A stretch of DNA of 33,137 nt from Paracoccaceae bacterium (GCA_029242355.1 JAQWUC010000051.1:1-33137), one strand, 5' to 3'; positions 1-9,292 are shown, numbered from the stretch's first letter. The notes: generated from the letters alone by a model not told the origin. Numbers and translations: made by a program.

Positions 1-69
1 TTGTAGTACTAAACGACAAGAATCATTATAAAGTTACCACAATTTTACAAAATATATGAGGAACAATGT

Positions 70-519
70 ATGTCGCTTGCAGTTTATTTATCTGGTGAAA
101 TTCATACGAACTGGAGAGAATTGATTATGAAGAGAACAGCAGAGATGGGATTAGACATTGACTTTAAGCACCCCATTCTGGATCATGGATTATCTGATGA
201 TTGTGGTGCAAAGCTTTTGGGTCCCGAAGATAAGAAATTTTGGCACGACCATAAAGGTGCCAAACTAAATGCTTTAAGAACTCACAATGCGATAAAAAAT
301 TCTGATATTATTGTTGTGAGGTTTGGTGATAAATATAAACAGTGGAATGCCGCTTTTGAGGCTGGTTTTGCTGTAGCATCGGATATTCCTTTAATTGTCA
401 TACATGGTGAAGACCATCAGCATGCGTTGAAAGAGGTTGATGCGTTAGCTATGGTGGTTTTAGATGAACCTGAAAAAGTTGCAAGCGCGTTAAGCTATGT
501 CATAAAGGGTCAGTTATGA
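70..519 (+). CDS. ytoQ: YtoQ family protein
   Basis: 149 codons. The start MSLAVYLSGEIHTNWRE and the segment NSDIIVVRFGDKYKQWNAAFEAG are typical of the YtoQ family, a small cytosolic family of unassigned function. From general resemblance it probably has a nucleoside 2-deoxyribosyltransferase-like Rossmannoid fold; the catalytic role is unknown and I do not infer one. The ATG follows an AGGAA-type ribosome site (about 59-63). The stop overlaps the start of the next gene by four bases (ATGA, 516-519), so the two are probably translated together. Length matches the family, and no signal peptide or membrane segment is visible. The family call is firm; the function is open. Confidence 0.85.
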   Translation: MSLAVYLSGEIHTNWRELIMKRTAEMGLDIDFKHPILDHGLSDDCGAKLLGPEDKKFWHDHKGAKLNALRTHNAIKNSDIIVVRFGDKYKQWNAAFEAGFAVASDIPLIVIHGEDHQHALKEVDALAMVVLDEPEKVASALSYVIKGQL

Positions 520-1076
520 AGAAAAATAGGTTGTTTAAAATATTTATATTAGGAGTCACCTTTGCACTGGCTATGGCTTTTAATGCTTTTTCTGGAGATC
601 TTGAAATGACAAAAATTACTGCGGGGAATGCAGGTTGGGGATTTTTTTCTGATCAAGTAATGGGAGGAAAGTCAGAAGGAAAGGCTGAAGTTCTTGATGA
701 AGCAGAAGATCAATTTATTAGACTTCAGGGTGACGTTACGACTGCCAATAATGGTGGTTTTATACAAATTAGAACGTCTGTTTCAGATCTTGAAAAAGAT
801 TTTAAAGGCATCTCTTTGAAAGTTCGAGGAAATGGACAAAAATATTATGTGTTTATTCGGACATCTGGAACAATGCTACCATGGCAATATTATAAAGCTG
901 ACTTTCCGTCAAAAACTGAATGGTCTGAAGTAAATTTAGAATTCAAAAGCTTTGTGCGGTCTAGCGCTTGGATAAGTAAGATAATCCGACCAGAGTCGAT
1001 CAAGAGTATTGGTATAGTTGCTTTTGGAAGAGACCATAAAGCACTTATTGATGTGGGGGCTATACAATTTTTCTGA
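516..1076 (+). CDS. CIA30 family protein, probably exported
   Basis: 186 aa. Residues 1-26 form a signal peptide (basic start MKKNRLFK, then a hydrophobic stretch ending near FNAFSG). The rest matches the CIA30 fold (complex I intermediate-associated protein 30, a jelly-roll carbohydrate-binding-like domain): WGFFSDQVMGGKSEG near residue 40, then TTANNGGFIQIR, and a C-terminal IVAFGRDHKALIDVGAIQFF strand. In mitochondria CIA30 helps complex I assembly. Bacterial homologues are mostly uncharacterised, and export here argues against a matrix-type assembly role. It overlaps ytoQ by four bases (ATGA), implying coupled expression. Fold assignment is fairly confident, function unknown. Confidence 0.75.
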   Translation: MKKNRLFKIFILGVTFALAMAFNAFSGDLEMTKITAGNAGWGFFSDQVMGGKSEGKAEVLDEAEDQFIRLQGDVTTANNGGFIQIRTSVSDLEKDFKGISLKVRGNGQKYYVFIRTSGTMLPWQYYKADFPSKTEWSEVNLEFKSFVRSSAWISKIIRPESIKSIGIVAFGRDHKALIDVGAIQFF

Positions 1077-1190
1077 AATAAATTTCAAAACAATGAAAAC
1101 GAATTTTATTATTATGCGATTTGACTCGACTCATACCACGCTCAGAGATTAGACTTATTAACGAAGATAAGAATATGATAGGAGAAAGAT

Positions 1191-1589
1191 ATTTTAAAAA
1201 CATATTTAGCAAGTATTGTTCTATTTTTGTCAGCCTGTAATACGATACCTGCTTCTACTCCTCAAATTACCGTTTTGGATAATAATGCGACCATTGGCGG
1301 AATTTCTGACGGTTCATATCCTTTGGAGGCAACTAAATTTGTGTCGCTTCACGCGGACAGGTCTCTTCGGTTGAATCGAACATGTACGCAAGTACTACGA
1401 TTGAACCTTGTTCAAAGAAAAGGTTATCAAGACACCATAATTGAGTTAAAGAATAGAGCTATTTTAATGGGTGGAAATTCAGTGTCATTGGTGAGTTGGA
1501 GAGAACAAGGTTCACGAACAATTCTTTTAGGTAATATTTATATGTGTAAAGGTAAGTCGTTTCATATTCACCCGCATCCGCAGGTATAG
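1191..1589 (+). CDS. Small lipoprotein, DUF4156-like, apparent ATT start
   Basis: The frame from TTG at 1227 begins inside a lipoprotein signal. Reading back in the same frame gives (I/M)LKTYLASIVLFLSAC, a full signal peptide with lipobox L-S-A-C (lipidated Cys16). It is open only to the TAG at 1179-1181 and contains no ATG, GTG or TTG before 1227. The best start is ATT at 1191, six bases after GGAG (1181-1184). Mature sequence contains a Cys pair (NRTC... and IYMCKG) around KNRAILMGGNSVSLVSW, resembling the DUF4156/YecR-like small lipoproteins (A-x-x-M-G-x-N-x-V). Predicted 132 aa, membrane-anchored, function unknown. Alternatives are a sequencing error in the start codon or a real TTG start giving a non-exported protein. 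Confidence 0.6.
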   Translation: MLKTYLASIVLFLSACNTIPASTPQITVLDNNATIGGISDGSYPLEATKFVSLHADRSLRLNRTCTQVLRLNLVQRKGYQDTIIELKNRAILMGGNSVSLVSWREQGSRTILLGNIYMCKGKSFHIHPHPQV

Positions 1590-1623
1590 TTCTTTTAAAC
1601 CGTGAATTAGATGTGGAAATTTT

Positions 1624-3423
1624 CTAATCATTTGTTTTTAAAGCTTTTATAAATGCTTCCTGTGGAATTTCCACTCGTCCGAACTGTCGCATTCTTTTTT
1701 TGCCAGCCTTTTGTTTGTCCAGTAGTTTTCGCTTTCGAGTCATATCTCCCCCATAACATTTTGCTGTTACATCTTTTCGTAATGCGGATATAGTTTCTCG
1801 CGCAATAATCCTGCCTCCGATTGATGCTTGTATGGGGATTTTAAACATGTGTTGAGGTATTAGTTCTTTTAGTTTTTCACACATTATTCTTCCTCGAGCT
1901 TCCGCTCTTGCCCGATGCACCATTGTTGACAAAGCATCAACTGGTTCGTCATTGACTAAAATTTGCATTTTAACAAGTTGATCCTCTGAATAATCGGTGA
2001 TTTGATAATCAAAGCTTGCGTACCCTTTTGTAACCGATTTTAGTCTATCATGAAAATCAAAAACAACCTCGTTTAGAGGCAGATCGTAGACAACCATGGC
2101 TCTAGTGCCAGCATAAGTCAGATCATTTTGAATGCCACGTCTGTCTTGGCAAAGTTTTAGTACATCACCTAAAAATTCATCTGGGACTAGTATAGTTGCT
2201 TTTATTCTAGGCTCCTTAATATGATTGATTTTAACAATGTCTGGCATGTCCGCTGGATTATGTAATTCAAGTGTTGATCCATCGGTTTTGAAAATTTGAT
2301 ATATTACACTTGGTGCAGTTGTTATGAGTTCAATATTATATTCACGTTCTATTCGATCCCTAATGACTTCAAGGTGAAGTAACCCTAGAAAGCCACATCG
2401 AAAGCCAAAACCGAGTGCTGCAGAAGTTTCCATTTCGAATGAAAAAGACGCGTCATTTAGGGCAAGTTTTTCAATGGATTCTCGCAATACTTCAAATTCG
2501 GAACTGTCTACTGGAAATAAACCACAAAAAACGACTGGTTGTGATGGTTTATAGCCAGCAAGTGGCTCGACACATTGTTCTCGATCCAGAGTAATCGTAT
2601 CACCAACGCGAGTATCCCGGACTTGCTTTATTGATGCGGTGAAAACTCCAATTTCTCCAGGTTTCAATGTTTCGATATTTTCTATCTGTGGTTTTAAAAC
2701 TGCCACTTTATCAACAGAAAAGGTGGCCCCCGTCTGCATCATGAGGATTTTATCCCCTTTCTTTAATTGCCCATCTTTAATTCTAACCATTACCACGACG
2801 CCTAGGTAAGGATCATACCAACTATCTACTAGTAAAGCTTTTAAAGGTTGCTCTATGTCACCTGACGGGCACGGCAGTTTTTGAATAATTGCTTCAAGTA
2901 CATTTTCAACTCCGATTCCTGTCTTAGCAGAAATTTGAACAGCGTTTGATGCGTCAATGCCTATAACATCTTCTATTTGTTCGGCTACACGATCACAATC
3001 AGCTGCCGGAAGGTCCACTTTGTTCAAAACAGTGATAATCTCATGGTCCGCATCGATAGCAGTGTAAACGTTTGCAAGAGTTTGAGCTTCCACGCCTTGT
3101 GAAGCGTCTACAACAAGCAAAGATCCCTCCACAGCTCTCATTGATCTTGAAACTTCGTAGGAAAAATCAACGTGCCCAGGAGTATCAATGAGATTTAAGA
3201 TGTATCTATCACCAGCCTTCGAGACATAGTTTAATCTTACAGTGTTTGCTTTTATAGTAATTCCGCGTTCCCGTTCGATATCCATCGTGTCAAGAATTTG
3301 TTCTTTCATATCACGGCTTGCTACAGTATTTGTTAACTGAATAAGACGATCTGCTAGTGTTGACTTGCCGTGATCAATGTGAGCTACGATTGAGAAGTTT
3401 CTTATATGTGTAAGTTTTTTCAT
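1624..3423 (-). CDS. lepA: Elongation factor 4 (LepA) GTPase
   Basis: Ribosome-associated translational GTPase that acts on stalled or assembling ribosomes. The G1 motif AHIDHGKST lies at about residues 12-20, followed by ERERGITIK (switch I), DTPGHVDF (G3) and NKVDLPAA (G4). Domains II, III and V follow, then the LepA-specific basic C-terminal domain ([18 protein letters not shown]). I start it at ATG 3423 ([20 protein letters not shown]), which matches the family N-terminus and gives 599 aa. The frame stays open to a GTG at 3465, but the extra 14 residues are not expected, and neither start has a strong Shine-Dalgarno sequence. It lies 135 bases downstream of rpmB on the same strand, with its own promoter or read-through. 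Confidence 0.98.
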   Translation of the reverse strand: MKKLTHIRNFSIVAHIDHGKSTLADRLIQLTNTVASRDMKEQILDTMDIERERGITIKANTVRLNYVSKAGDRYILNLIDTPGHVDFSYEVSRSMRAVEGSLLVVDASQGVEAQTLANVYTAIDADHEIITVLNKVDLPAADCDRVAEQIEDVIGIDASNAVQISAKTGIGVENVLEAIIQKLPCPSGDIEQPLKALLVDSWYDPYLGVVVMVRIKDGQLKKGDKILMMQTGATFSVDKVAVLKPQIENIETLKPGEIGVFTASIKQVRDTRVGDTITLDREQCVEPLAGYKPSQPVVFCGLFPVDSSEFEVLRESIEKLALNDASFSFEMETSAALGFGFRCGFLGLLHLEVIRDRIEREYNIELITTAPSVIYQIFKTDGSTLELHNPADMPDIVKINHIKEPRIKATILVPDEFLGDVLKLCQDRRGIQNDLTYAGTRAMVVYDLPLNEVVFDFHDRLKSVTKGYASFDYQITDYSEDQLVKMQILVNDEPVDALSTMVHRARAEARGRIMCEKLKELIPQHMFKIPIQASIGGRIIARETISALRKDVTAKCYGGDMTRKRKLLDKQKAGKKRMRQFGRVEIPQEAFIKALKTND

Positions 3424-3558
3424 TGATCTGTTTGAAGGTTTTGTGAACGATAATATCTGGATCACTCATCTTTGATCTGAATCGTGAGTAGATAGCACAC
3501 GGCCTGTTGTTATACTGCTACGATATTTTTATATGAGACATCTTTAAATTCAAAAAAA

Positions 3559-3846
3559 TTAAGCTGTTGAAAGGACTTTATTTAAATCTTTTTTTACTTT
3601 CAAGGCGGAAGGCGATAAATCGTCTTCTTTTGCTTTCAATAAAAAAGGATCTAATCCTCCCTTTCTATCAACACTTCTTAGAGCTGAAGCAGATATCTTG
3701 AATTTAAAGTTTCTTCCAAGGGCTTCGGAAACTAAACTGACGTTATTAAGATTAGGTAAGAATCTTCTTCTAGTTCTATTTTTCGCGTGACTGACGTTGT
3801 TTCCAGTCATTACACCTTTTCCGGTTAATTCACATCGCCGCGACAT
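3559..3846 (-). CDS. rpmB: 50S ribosomal protein L28
   Basis: 95 aa large-subunit protein. The start [24 protein letters not shown] is diagnostic of L28, followed by [10 protein letters not shown] and a C-terminal LDPFLLKAK segment typical of the longer alphaproteobacterial form. ATG 3846 is preceded by AGGAAAG at good spacing. Only one Cys is present (Cys5), so this is not the zinc-ribbon type. A promoter-like region with two TTGACT elements lies upstream (3867-3927). Confidence 0.97.
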   Translation of the reverse strand: MSRRCELTGKGVMTGNNVSHAKNRTRRRFLPNLNNVSLVSEALGRNFKFKISASALRSVDRKGGLDPFLLKAKEDDLSPSALKVKKDLNKVLSTA

Positions 3847-3866
3847 ATTCTTTCCTTTTCAAATTT

Positions 3867-3927
3867 ATAGCAGATTCACTGCTCACTTTTAGTCAAGTTA
3901 CCTAACCTTCTCTTATAAGTAAGTCAA
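3867..3927 (-). promoter_or_regulatory. Predicted rpmB promoter region with repeated TTGACT
   Basis: On the minus strand TTGACT occurs at 3927-3922, with TAGGTA 17 bases later (3904-3899). A second TTGACT occurs at 3896-3891, with TGCTAT 18 bases later (3872-3867). The two -35-like boxes are 31 bp apart, close to three helical turns. A 5-bp inverted repeat (AGCAG/CTGCT, 3869-3883) sits between these and the L28 ribosome site. The -35 matches are good and the -10 matches weak, so which one is used is uncertain. Confidence 0.35.
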
Positions 3928-3970
3928 GAGCGTGCAAAATGAAGCTATTACTTTAAATCATAGAAACAAT

Positions 3971-4957
3971 TTAATGTAAAATTTTCTTTATTAAGGCCTC
4001 TGCTCCTTCTTCTGGTGTAGTATAACCTTGATAAATATCGGTTTTTATTTTTTTTATTTTTTCAAGTATTTTCGGCGATCCTATAATTTTTTCTTGAAAG
4101 ACATTATTTAATTCACGATTAAATGATGCAACTTTTTGGTCTTTTCTGATATCATCAAAGAACCCTTTTTGTTTCCGCCATGAAATTAACTCCTCTATTG
4201 TAGACCAGACTTGAGAGAGTCCTGCGCCTGTCAGGGATGAAATTGGTATAACTTTTGGGAAATAAGGCGGATCATACTTGCGATGGCGAAATAGTTTTAA
4301 AGCGCTTTCATATTGAGCAGATGTTTGCTTTGCAATTGGCTTAAGTTCTCCATCAGCCTTATTTATGAGGATAATATCGGACATTTCCATAATTCCTCTT
4401 TTGACCCCTTGCAGTTCATCTCCACCTGCTGGAGCGATTAGCAGGCAAAACACATCTGTTATTTCGGATACCAGTGTTTCTGATTGTCCAACACCGACGG
4501 TTTCAACAAGAATAATTTCATACCCAGCAGCTTCGCACAGTGTAATAGCTTCTCTAGTTCTCTTTGCAATTCCGCCCAAAGAACCACTGTTTGGTGAGGG
4601 TCGAATAAAGGCATTATTTTCTTTACTTAATAATTCCATTCTTGTTTTGTCGCCCAGAATTGATCCTCCAGTGGTTTTGGAGGAAGGGTCAATTGCTAAT
4701 ACGGCTACTTTTTTTCTTTTTTGTATGAGTTGTAAACCAAGAGTTTCTATAAATGTAGATTTTCCAACTCCAGGAGTGCCAGTAAGTCCAATCTTTAAAG
4801 AACTCTTTGGTTCATTCTTAAGTTTATTTAAAATAAGTCTTGAAAGATTTTGATGATCTATTCGTGTTGATTCTACTAATGTGATAGCTTTAGCTAAAGA
4901 TCTACGGTCGCCTTTTTTGATCTTTTCTATTAATTCGTTCATGTTTAAGTTGGTCAT
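3971..4957 (-). CDS. meaB: MeaB/ArgK-type G3E GTPase (methylmalonyl-CoA mutase chaperone)
   Basis: 328 aa. P-loop GLTGTPGVGKST at about residues 57-68, then the family signature AIDPSSKTTGGSILGDKTRM, the Walker B/switch ETVGVGQSE, and G4 NKAD. Family members load and protect adenosylcobalamin-dependent acyl-CoA mutases, chiefly methylmalonyl-CoA mutase, in the cytosol. No mutase gene is in this window. A crotonyl-CoA carboxylase/reductase lies 14 kb away (18800-20038), so a role in ethylmalonyl-CoA or propionyl-CoA metabolism is plausible but inferred. The older ArgK arginine-kinase label is not supported. It lies upstream of rpmB on the same strand and diverges from the DUF3108 gene. Confidence 0.93.
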   Translation of the reverse strand: MTNLNMNELIEKIKKGDRRSLAKAITLVESTRIDHQNLSRLILNKLKNEPKSSLKIGLTGTPGVGKSTFIETLGLQLIQKRKKVAVLAIDPSSKTTGGSILGDKTRMELLSKENNAFIRPSPNSGSLGGIAKRTREAITLCEAAGYEIILVETVGVGQSETLVSEITDVFCLLIAPAGGDELQGVKRGIMEMSDIILINKADGELKPIAKQTSAQYESALKLFRHRKYDPPYFPKVIPISSLTGAGLSQVWSTIEELISWRKQKGFFDDIRKDQKVASFNRELNNVFQEKIIGSPKILEKIKKIKTDIYQGYTTPEEGAEALIKKILH

Positions 4958-5060
4958 AATAATAATCTTTAGAAAATTTTTTCTTTAATCGTCAATTAAT
5001 TCGAACCATTTGTGCTTAGCTATGAAAATGATTAAGAAGCTATTTGAAAGGTAAGAAAGC

Positions 5061-5783
5061 TTGGTAGTTCTATCTTATAAAGTTAAAATTTTGTTTGTAT
5101 GGTTTTGTTTAGCCTCAACTGTGGGAGGAATGTCGCATAAAATTGATCGATCTTTCAAGTTAATATTTTGGGGTACGGAACTTGGAGAATTTAAAGTACA
5201 AGGTCAAATAGGTTCTAGCATGTATAGTGTTTCAACGATTGCGTCTGGAAAATCACTAATAAGGCTACTCTCTAAGTTTGAGATTTCATCTGGTGCTGTT
5301 GGTAGTATTAATGCTAATGGTGATTTTATACCAAGGCAATCAATAACTAGATGGAATATGCGGGGAAAATTTAGACAGACACAACTTAGGTATCAAGATG
5401 GAACCTTAATAACTTTTGAAGGGTCTCCAGAATTAACTAAAGATTATCATATCGATAATCCAATTGGTATTGAAAATACAATTGATCCAGTATCGCTTGT
5501 ACTTTGGTTGTTGTTGGAGCGGCGCGAACATCAACTTTGTAAAGAAAAGCTTAAAATATTGGATGGGTTTAGAATGTCTGAATTAAGTTTTCAAAAAAAA
5601 AGCATTTCTCAAAATTTAGTAACATGTTCAGGTAAAATTAAGCGTAGGATGGGGTTTAAAAATTCAGATTTGGATAAAAAACCATTAGAATTTAAAATTA
5701 TTTATTCCTTAAAAAATTCGAACGATTTTGAGGTGACTAAAGTTGAGATTGAAACGATAGTTGGTAAAATTACAATACAGTAA
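5061..5783 (+). CDS. DUF3108-like exported protein, TTG start
   Basis: 240 aa. The N-terminus has a hydrophobic stretch (VKILFVWFCLASTVGG) that looks like a signal peptide or anchor. The remainder is beta-rich with the DUF3108 pattern: a first strand FKLIFWGTELGEF, a substrate-like strand SVSTIASGKSLIRLLSKFE, and a central IDPVSLVLWLLLE helix. DUF3108 proteins are periplasmic or outer-membrane-associated with unknown role; the fold is probably LolA/LolB-like (family knowledge, not shown here). The TTG start at 5061 follows AAGGTAAGAAAG and no in-frame ATG precedes it. It diverges from meaB with about 100 bases between. Similarity is moderate, so the family name is tentative. Confidence 0.6.
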   Translation: MVVLSYKVKILFVWFCLASTVGGMSHKIDRSFKLIFWGTELGEFKVQGQIGSSMYSVSTIASGKSLIRLLSKFEISSGAVGSINANGDFIPRQSITRWNMRGKFRQTQLRYQDGTLITFEGSPELTKDYHIDNPIGIENTIDPVSLVLWLLLERREHQLCKEKLKILDGFRMSELSFQKKSISQNLVTCSGKIKRRMGFKNSDLDKKPLEFKIIYSLKNSNDFEVTKVEIETIVGKITIQ

Positions 5784-5785
5784 TT

Positions 5786-6096
5786 CTAGATTGTATCAAT
5801 TTTTGGGATTAGCTTTAATATTTCTGATATATCTATGATTGATTTAGCAATGATATTTATCACTCCATGATCTTTTTGCATTAAACCATCTATGAGCAGT
5901 AGTTTAGATGATAAAATCTCTCTATAAAATTTATTGTTCCTGTCTCGTCTTCCAAGGATATGAAGGCAACTCCGTTTGCTGCTATGGGACGTTGCCTTAA
6001 AGTAACAATTCCAGCCACTCTTACAGGAGTTTTTTTTTTAAAATCAGAAGTAGTTAGTACTGGTATAGAAGGGCTACTTTTTTTATTGAGATTTAA
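5786..6096 (-). pseudogene. dnaE2: Remnant of error-prone DNA polymerase DnaE2/ImuC C-terminus
   Basis: The gap between the DUF3108 gene and ferredoxin holds the degraded 3' end of a C-family polymerase gene. One minus-strand frame (open from 6096) reads [13 protein letters not shown], then [18 protein letters not shown], which is the OB-fold signature of DnaE2 rather than DnaE1. It breaks at about 5925-5940. A second frame then continues as [17 protein letters not shown] and GVINIIAKSIIDISEIL to a TAG at 5788-5786, matching the family's natural C-terminus. The joint lacks the few residues expected between the two pieces, so a small deletion caused the frameshift. Nothing of the other roughly 900 residues remains: a stop lies at 6099-6097 and the ferredoxin gene follows. 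DnaE2 normally works with ImuA/ImuB in SOS mutagenesis; neither is here. Confidence 0.72.
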
Positions 6097-6203
6097 TTAG
6101 AACAAAAATAGAACTTGATGTAATTTTTGCAATAAAATAAAAAATATAAAAAATTCAAACTGGTCACCAACGAAAAGTTAGTTTAGAACTTTTTTTTAAA
6201 TAA

Positions 6204-6539
<336 letters not shown>

Positions 6540-6546
6540 AATTTTA

Positions 6547-7812
6547 TTATTTTAATCCTCGCCAACCAATATCATTTCTATAAAACCCATCGGTCCAATC
6601 TATAAGTGCAGCCGCTTGATAAACCTTTTTATGAGCTAGTTTTAAATTACTTTCTCTGCATGTTATATTTAAAACGCGTCCCCCATTGGCCAAAACTTCA
6701 TTACTATCGGTTTTTGTTCCAGCGTGAAATACCTCTACACCGTCAATCTTTTCAGCAGACGAAATATTTTTAATTATAGTGCCTTTTTTATAGTTTGCAG
6801 GATAGCCTTTAGTCGCCATTACTACAGAAATAGCCGAGTCATTTGCCCAATTTATTCTTGACTCGTTAAGTTTTTGCTCAGCACAATCTAAAAGGACGTC
6901 AAGTATCTGGGCACCTAATCTTACCATTAGAACTTGGCATTCAGGATCCCCAAATCGAACATTGTACTCAATTAAACTAGGTTCTCCATCTTTGATCATT
7001 AACCCTGCGTATAAAACACCTAAAAAAGGTGAACCTCTGGAATTCATAATATCTATTGTAGGTTTTATTATCTTTGAAAGGATTTTTTTTTCAAGTGCCT
7101 TTGTTAAAGTAGGTGCGGGTGAGTAAGCTCCCATTCCTCCAGTGTTTGGTCCTCTATCACCGTCAAACGCTCTTTTATGATCTTGTGCGCTACCTATGGG
7201 TAATAATGTTTTCCCGTCACAAAGCACAAAATAGCTTAACTCTTCTCCTGGAAGAAACTCTTCTATAATTAGTGAGTCTCCAGCAACTCCAAATCTCCCA
7301 CTCAACATGCTTTCAATTGTGTTTAATGCAATTTTTTTTGATTCTGCTATCACCACGCCTTTTCCTGCTGCAAGACCATCAGCTTTCACAACGATAGGGT
7401 AGTCAGAGCGTTCTAAATAGGTCTTTGCACTTTTAAAGTCATAGAAAGTTTCTGATATTGCAGTAGGTATGTTTCCTGATCTGCAAATTTCTTTTGTGAA
7501 TGATTTTGACGCCTCTAACATACTTGCTTCTTTTGATGGCCCAAAAGTTAAAATATTTTGTAATCGTAAAGCATCACTAACTCCTGCAAGCAGAGGAGCC
7601 TCTGGACCGATGACAACAAAATCAATAGCCTTATTCTTGCAAAAATCAACGATCTCGTCTGGTTTAAGTATGTTTAAATCAGCGTGAGTTGCAATCTTGT
7701 TTATACCCGCATTTCCGGGAGCACAAAAAATTTTTTGGCATTTTGGATTTTGAGCAATGGCCCAGACTAATGCATGTTCTCTACCACCGCCACCTAAAAC
7801 TAATATTTTCAT
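6547..7812 (-). CDS. purD: Phosphoribosylamine-glycine ligase (GARS)
   Basis: ATP-grasp enzyme joining glycine to 5-phosphoribosylamine, the second step of purine synthesis. Visible are the N-terminal LVLGGGGREHALVWA, FGPSKEASMLEASKSFTKE, the ATP-grasp segment YPIVVKADGLAAGKGVV, DGDRGPNTGGMGAYSP, and the metal-binding NVRFGDPECQ. I choose ATG 7812 (MKILVLGGGG), which has GGGA six bases upstream. The frame extends to a TTG at 7824 and an ATG at 7818, neither well spaced from a ribosome site. This gives 421 aa, normal for PurD. It diverges from xseA across 100 bases, an arrangement common in alphaproteobacteria. Confidence 0.97.
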   Translation of the reverse strand: MKILVLGGGGREHALVWAIAQNPKCQKIFCAPGNAGINKIATHADLNILKPDEIVDFCKNKAIDFVVIGPEAPLLAGVSDALRLQNILTFGPSKEASMLEASKSFTKEICRSGNIPTAISETFYDFKSAKTYLERSDYPIVVKADGLAAGKGVVIAESKKIALNTIESMLSGRFGVAGDSLIIEEFLPGEELSYFVLCDGKTLLPIGSAQDHKRAFDGDRGPNTGGMGAYSPAPTLTKALEKKILSKIIKPTIDIMNSRGSPFLGVLYAGLMIKDGEPSLIEYNVRFGDPECQVLMVRLGAQILDVLLDCAEQKLNESRINWANDSAISVVMATKGYPANYKKGTIIKNISSAEKIDGVEVFHAGTKTDSNEVLANGGRVLNITCRESNLKLAHKKVYQAAALIDWTDGFYRNDIGWRGLK

Positions 7813-7912
7813 TTCCATTCCCAATTATGTGAGTTACTTTATTATATGAGTTGCTTTATTTTTTTTGTTTTAAGCTAGTTTTTATTTAAATCGCAACCTT
7901 TGGAATTTTTAG

Positions 7913-9292
7913 ATGGCAGATCTCTTTGATACAAACGATTTAGAAGAAAATATACCAGAATTTTCAGTTTCAGATCTTTCGGTTGCTATTAAACGTCACA
8001 TTGAAGGTGAGTTCTCATATGTGAGGGTTAAGGGAGAGATTGGGCGGGTTTCAAAGCCTGCATCTGGACACCTTTACCTTGACATAAAGGATGAAAAATC
8101 TGTTCTGGCCGGTATAATTTGGAAAGGAAACGTTCAAAACTTGAAAGTGCCGCCAGAGGAAGGTTTAGAGGTAGTAGTTACTGGCCGTATAACTACCTTT
8201 CCAGGCCAAAGCCGTTATCAAATTATTATAGAACACCTAACTCCTGCAGGACTTGGTTCCTTAATGCTATTACTTGAAAAACGAAAAAGGCAATTAGCGG
8301 AAGAAGGACTTTTCCTTGATGAACGAAAAAAGAACTTACCGCTTATTCCCAAGATAATTGGTGTAATTACGTCTTACTCAGGTTCTGTTTTAAAAGATAT
8401 TTTGCATCGACTGAAAGATAGATTCCCAAGCCACGTAATACTTTGGCCTGTCACTGTGCAGGGCGAAAAGTGTTCATTTGAGGTCGCGGCAGCTATAAAA
8501 GGGTTTAATGAAATTAACTCAAAAAATTCAATTCCTAAACCAAATCTTTTAATTATAGCTCGTGGTGGAGGCTCCATTGAGGATCTATGGGGTTTTAATG
8601 AGGAGAACGTTGTTCGAGCAGCAGGTGAGTCGAATATACCTATAATATCTGCGATTGGACACGAGACCGATATAACCTTACTGGATTATGTTGCAGATCG
8701 AAGAGCCCCCACTCCGTCAGCTGCTGCTGAAATGGCTGTGCCAGTGAAAATTGAGTTACAGTCCACATTAAAGTCATTAGATGATAGACGAGTGAGACAG
8801 ATAAATACTTTCTTAGAAAGACAAAATACTAGAATCAGTGAACTTAAAAGATTAATGCCTAAAATCGACACTTTTGTTTCTGAAAGAAATCAATATTTAG
8901 ACATGGTTGTAGGAAAGTTAGATAGTGCGATTGCAAACTTTATAAATCAGAAAAAATTACATTATGTGCGGTCAGGTATAGGTTCTTTTCAACCTAAAAT
9001 CCTTCAAACAGACATAGTGAGAAAAAAAGAAGAAGTCTTTGTATTATCAGAACGACTGAGGTTTTCAATTAAGGTTATTCTAAGTAATTGCAGAACAAAA
9101 CTTTTGGAACTTGAACGTCTCTGCGAGTCTCTCAGTTACAGACAAACTTTGGAGCGGGGATATGTTATTGTTCGTGACCAGAATAAGCGGATTCTTGATA
9201 ATTCCAAAGATGCGATTCATGCTAATACTGTTCTTATTGAATTTAAAGATGAGGATGTATGCGCAGAGGTAAAAGGTAAAATTTCAATTTAA
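7913..9292 (+). CDS. xseA: Exonuclease VII large subunit
   Basis: 459 aa catalytic subunit of the ssDNA-specific exonuclease. The N-terminal OB-fold (about 15-110) contains FSYVRVKGEIGRVSKPASGHLYLDIKDE. The catalytic domain has ARGGGSIEDLWGFNEE near residue 220 and GHETDITLLDYVADRRAPTPSAAAE near 250, followed by a long coiled-coil-like helical region and the C-terminal ERGYVIVRD strand. The small subunit xseB is not in this window, which is common since xseB usually sits with isoprenoid genes. ATG 7913 has a weak GGA site upstream. Confidence 0.97.
   Translation: MADLFDTNDLEENIPEFSVSDLSVAIKRHIEGEFSYVRVKGEIGRVSKPASGHLYLDIKDEKSVLAGIIWKGNVQNLKVPPEEGLEVVVTGRITTFPGQSRYQIIIEHLTPAGLGSLMLLLEKRKRQLAEEGLFLDERKKNLPLIPKIIGVITSYSGSVLKDILHRLKDRFPSHVILWPVTVQGEKCSFEVAAAIKGFNEINSKNSIPKPNLLIIARGGGSIEDLWGFNEENVVRAAGESNIPIISAIGHETDITLLDYVADRRAPTPSAAAEMAVPVKIELQSTLKSLDDRRVRQINTFLERQNTRISELKRLMPKIDTFVSERNQYLDMVVGKLDSAIANFINQKKLHYVRSGIGSFQPKILQTDIVRKKEEVFVLSERLRFSIKVILSNCRTKLLELERLCESLSYRQTLERGYVIVRDQNKRILDNSKDAIHANTVLIEFKDEDVCAEVKGKISI

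Noticed and set aside
3424-3465. GTG at 3465 as the lepA start
   Set aside because: The family N-terminus aligns with ATG 3423, the 14 extra residues are not expected, and there is no clear ribosome site for the GTG.
4365-4853. Plus-strand open frame opposite meaB (and similar long antisense frames, for example 16068-16346 and 11926-12237)
   Set aside because: They lie antisense within clearly conserved genes, have no ribosome site or recognisable domains, and are explained by codon bias of the true gene.
5022-5054. Ten-codon open frame (MKMIKKLFER) before the DUF3108 gene as a leader peptide
   Set aside because: Too short, no attenuator-like structure or codon bias, and such frames are common by chance in AT-rich DNA.
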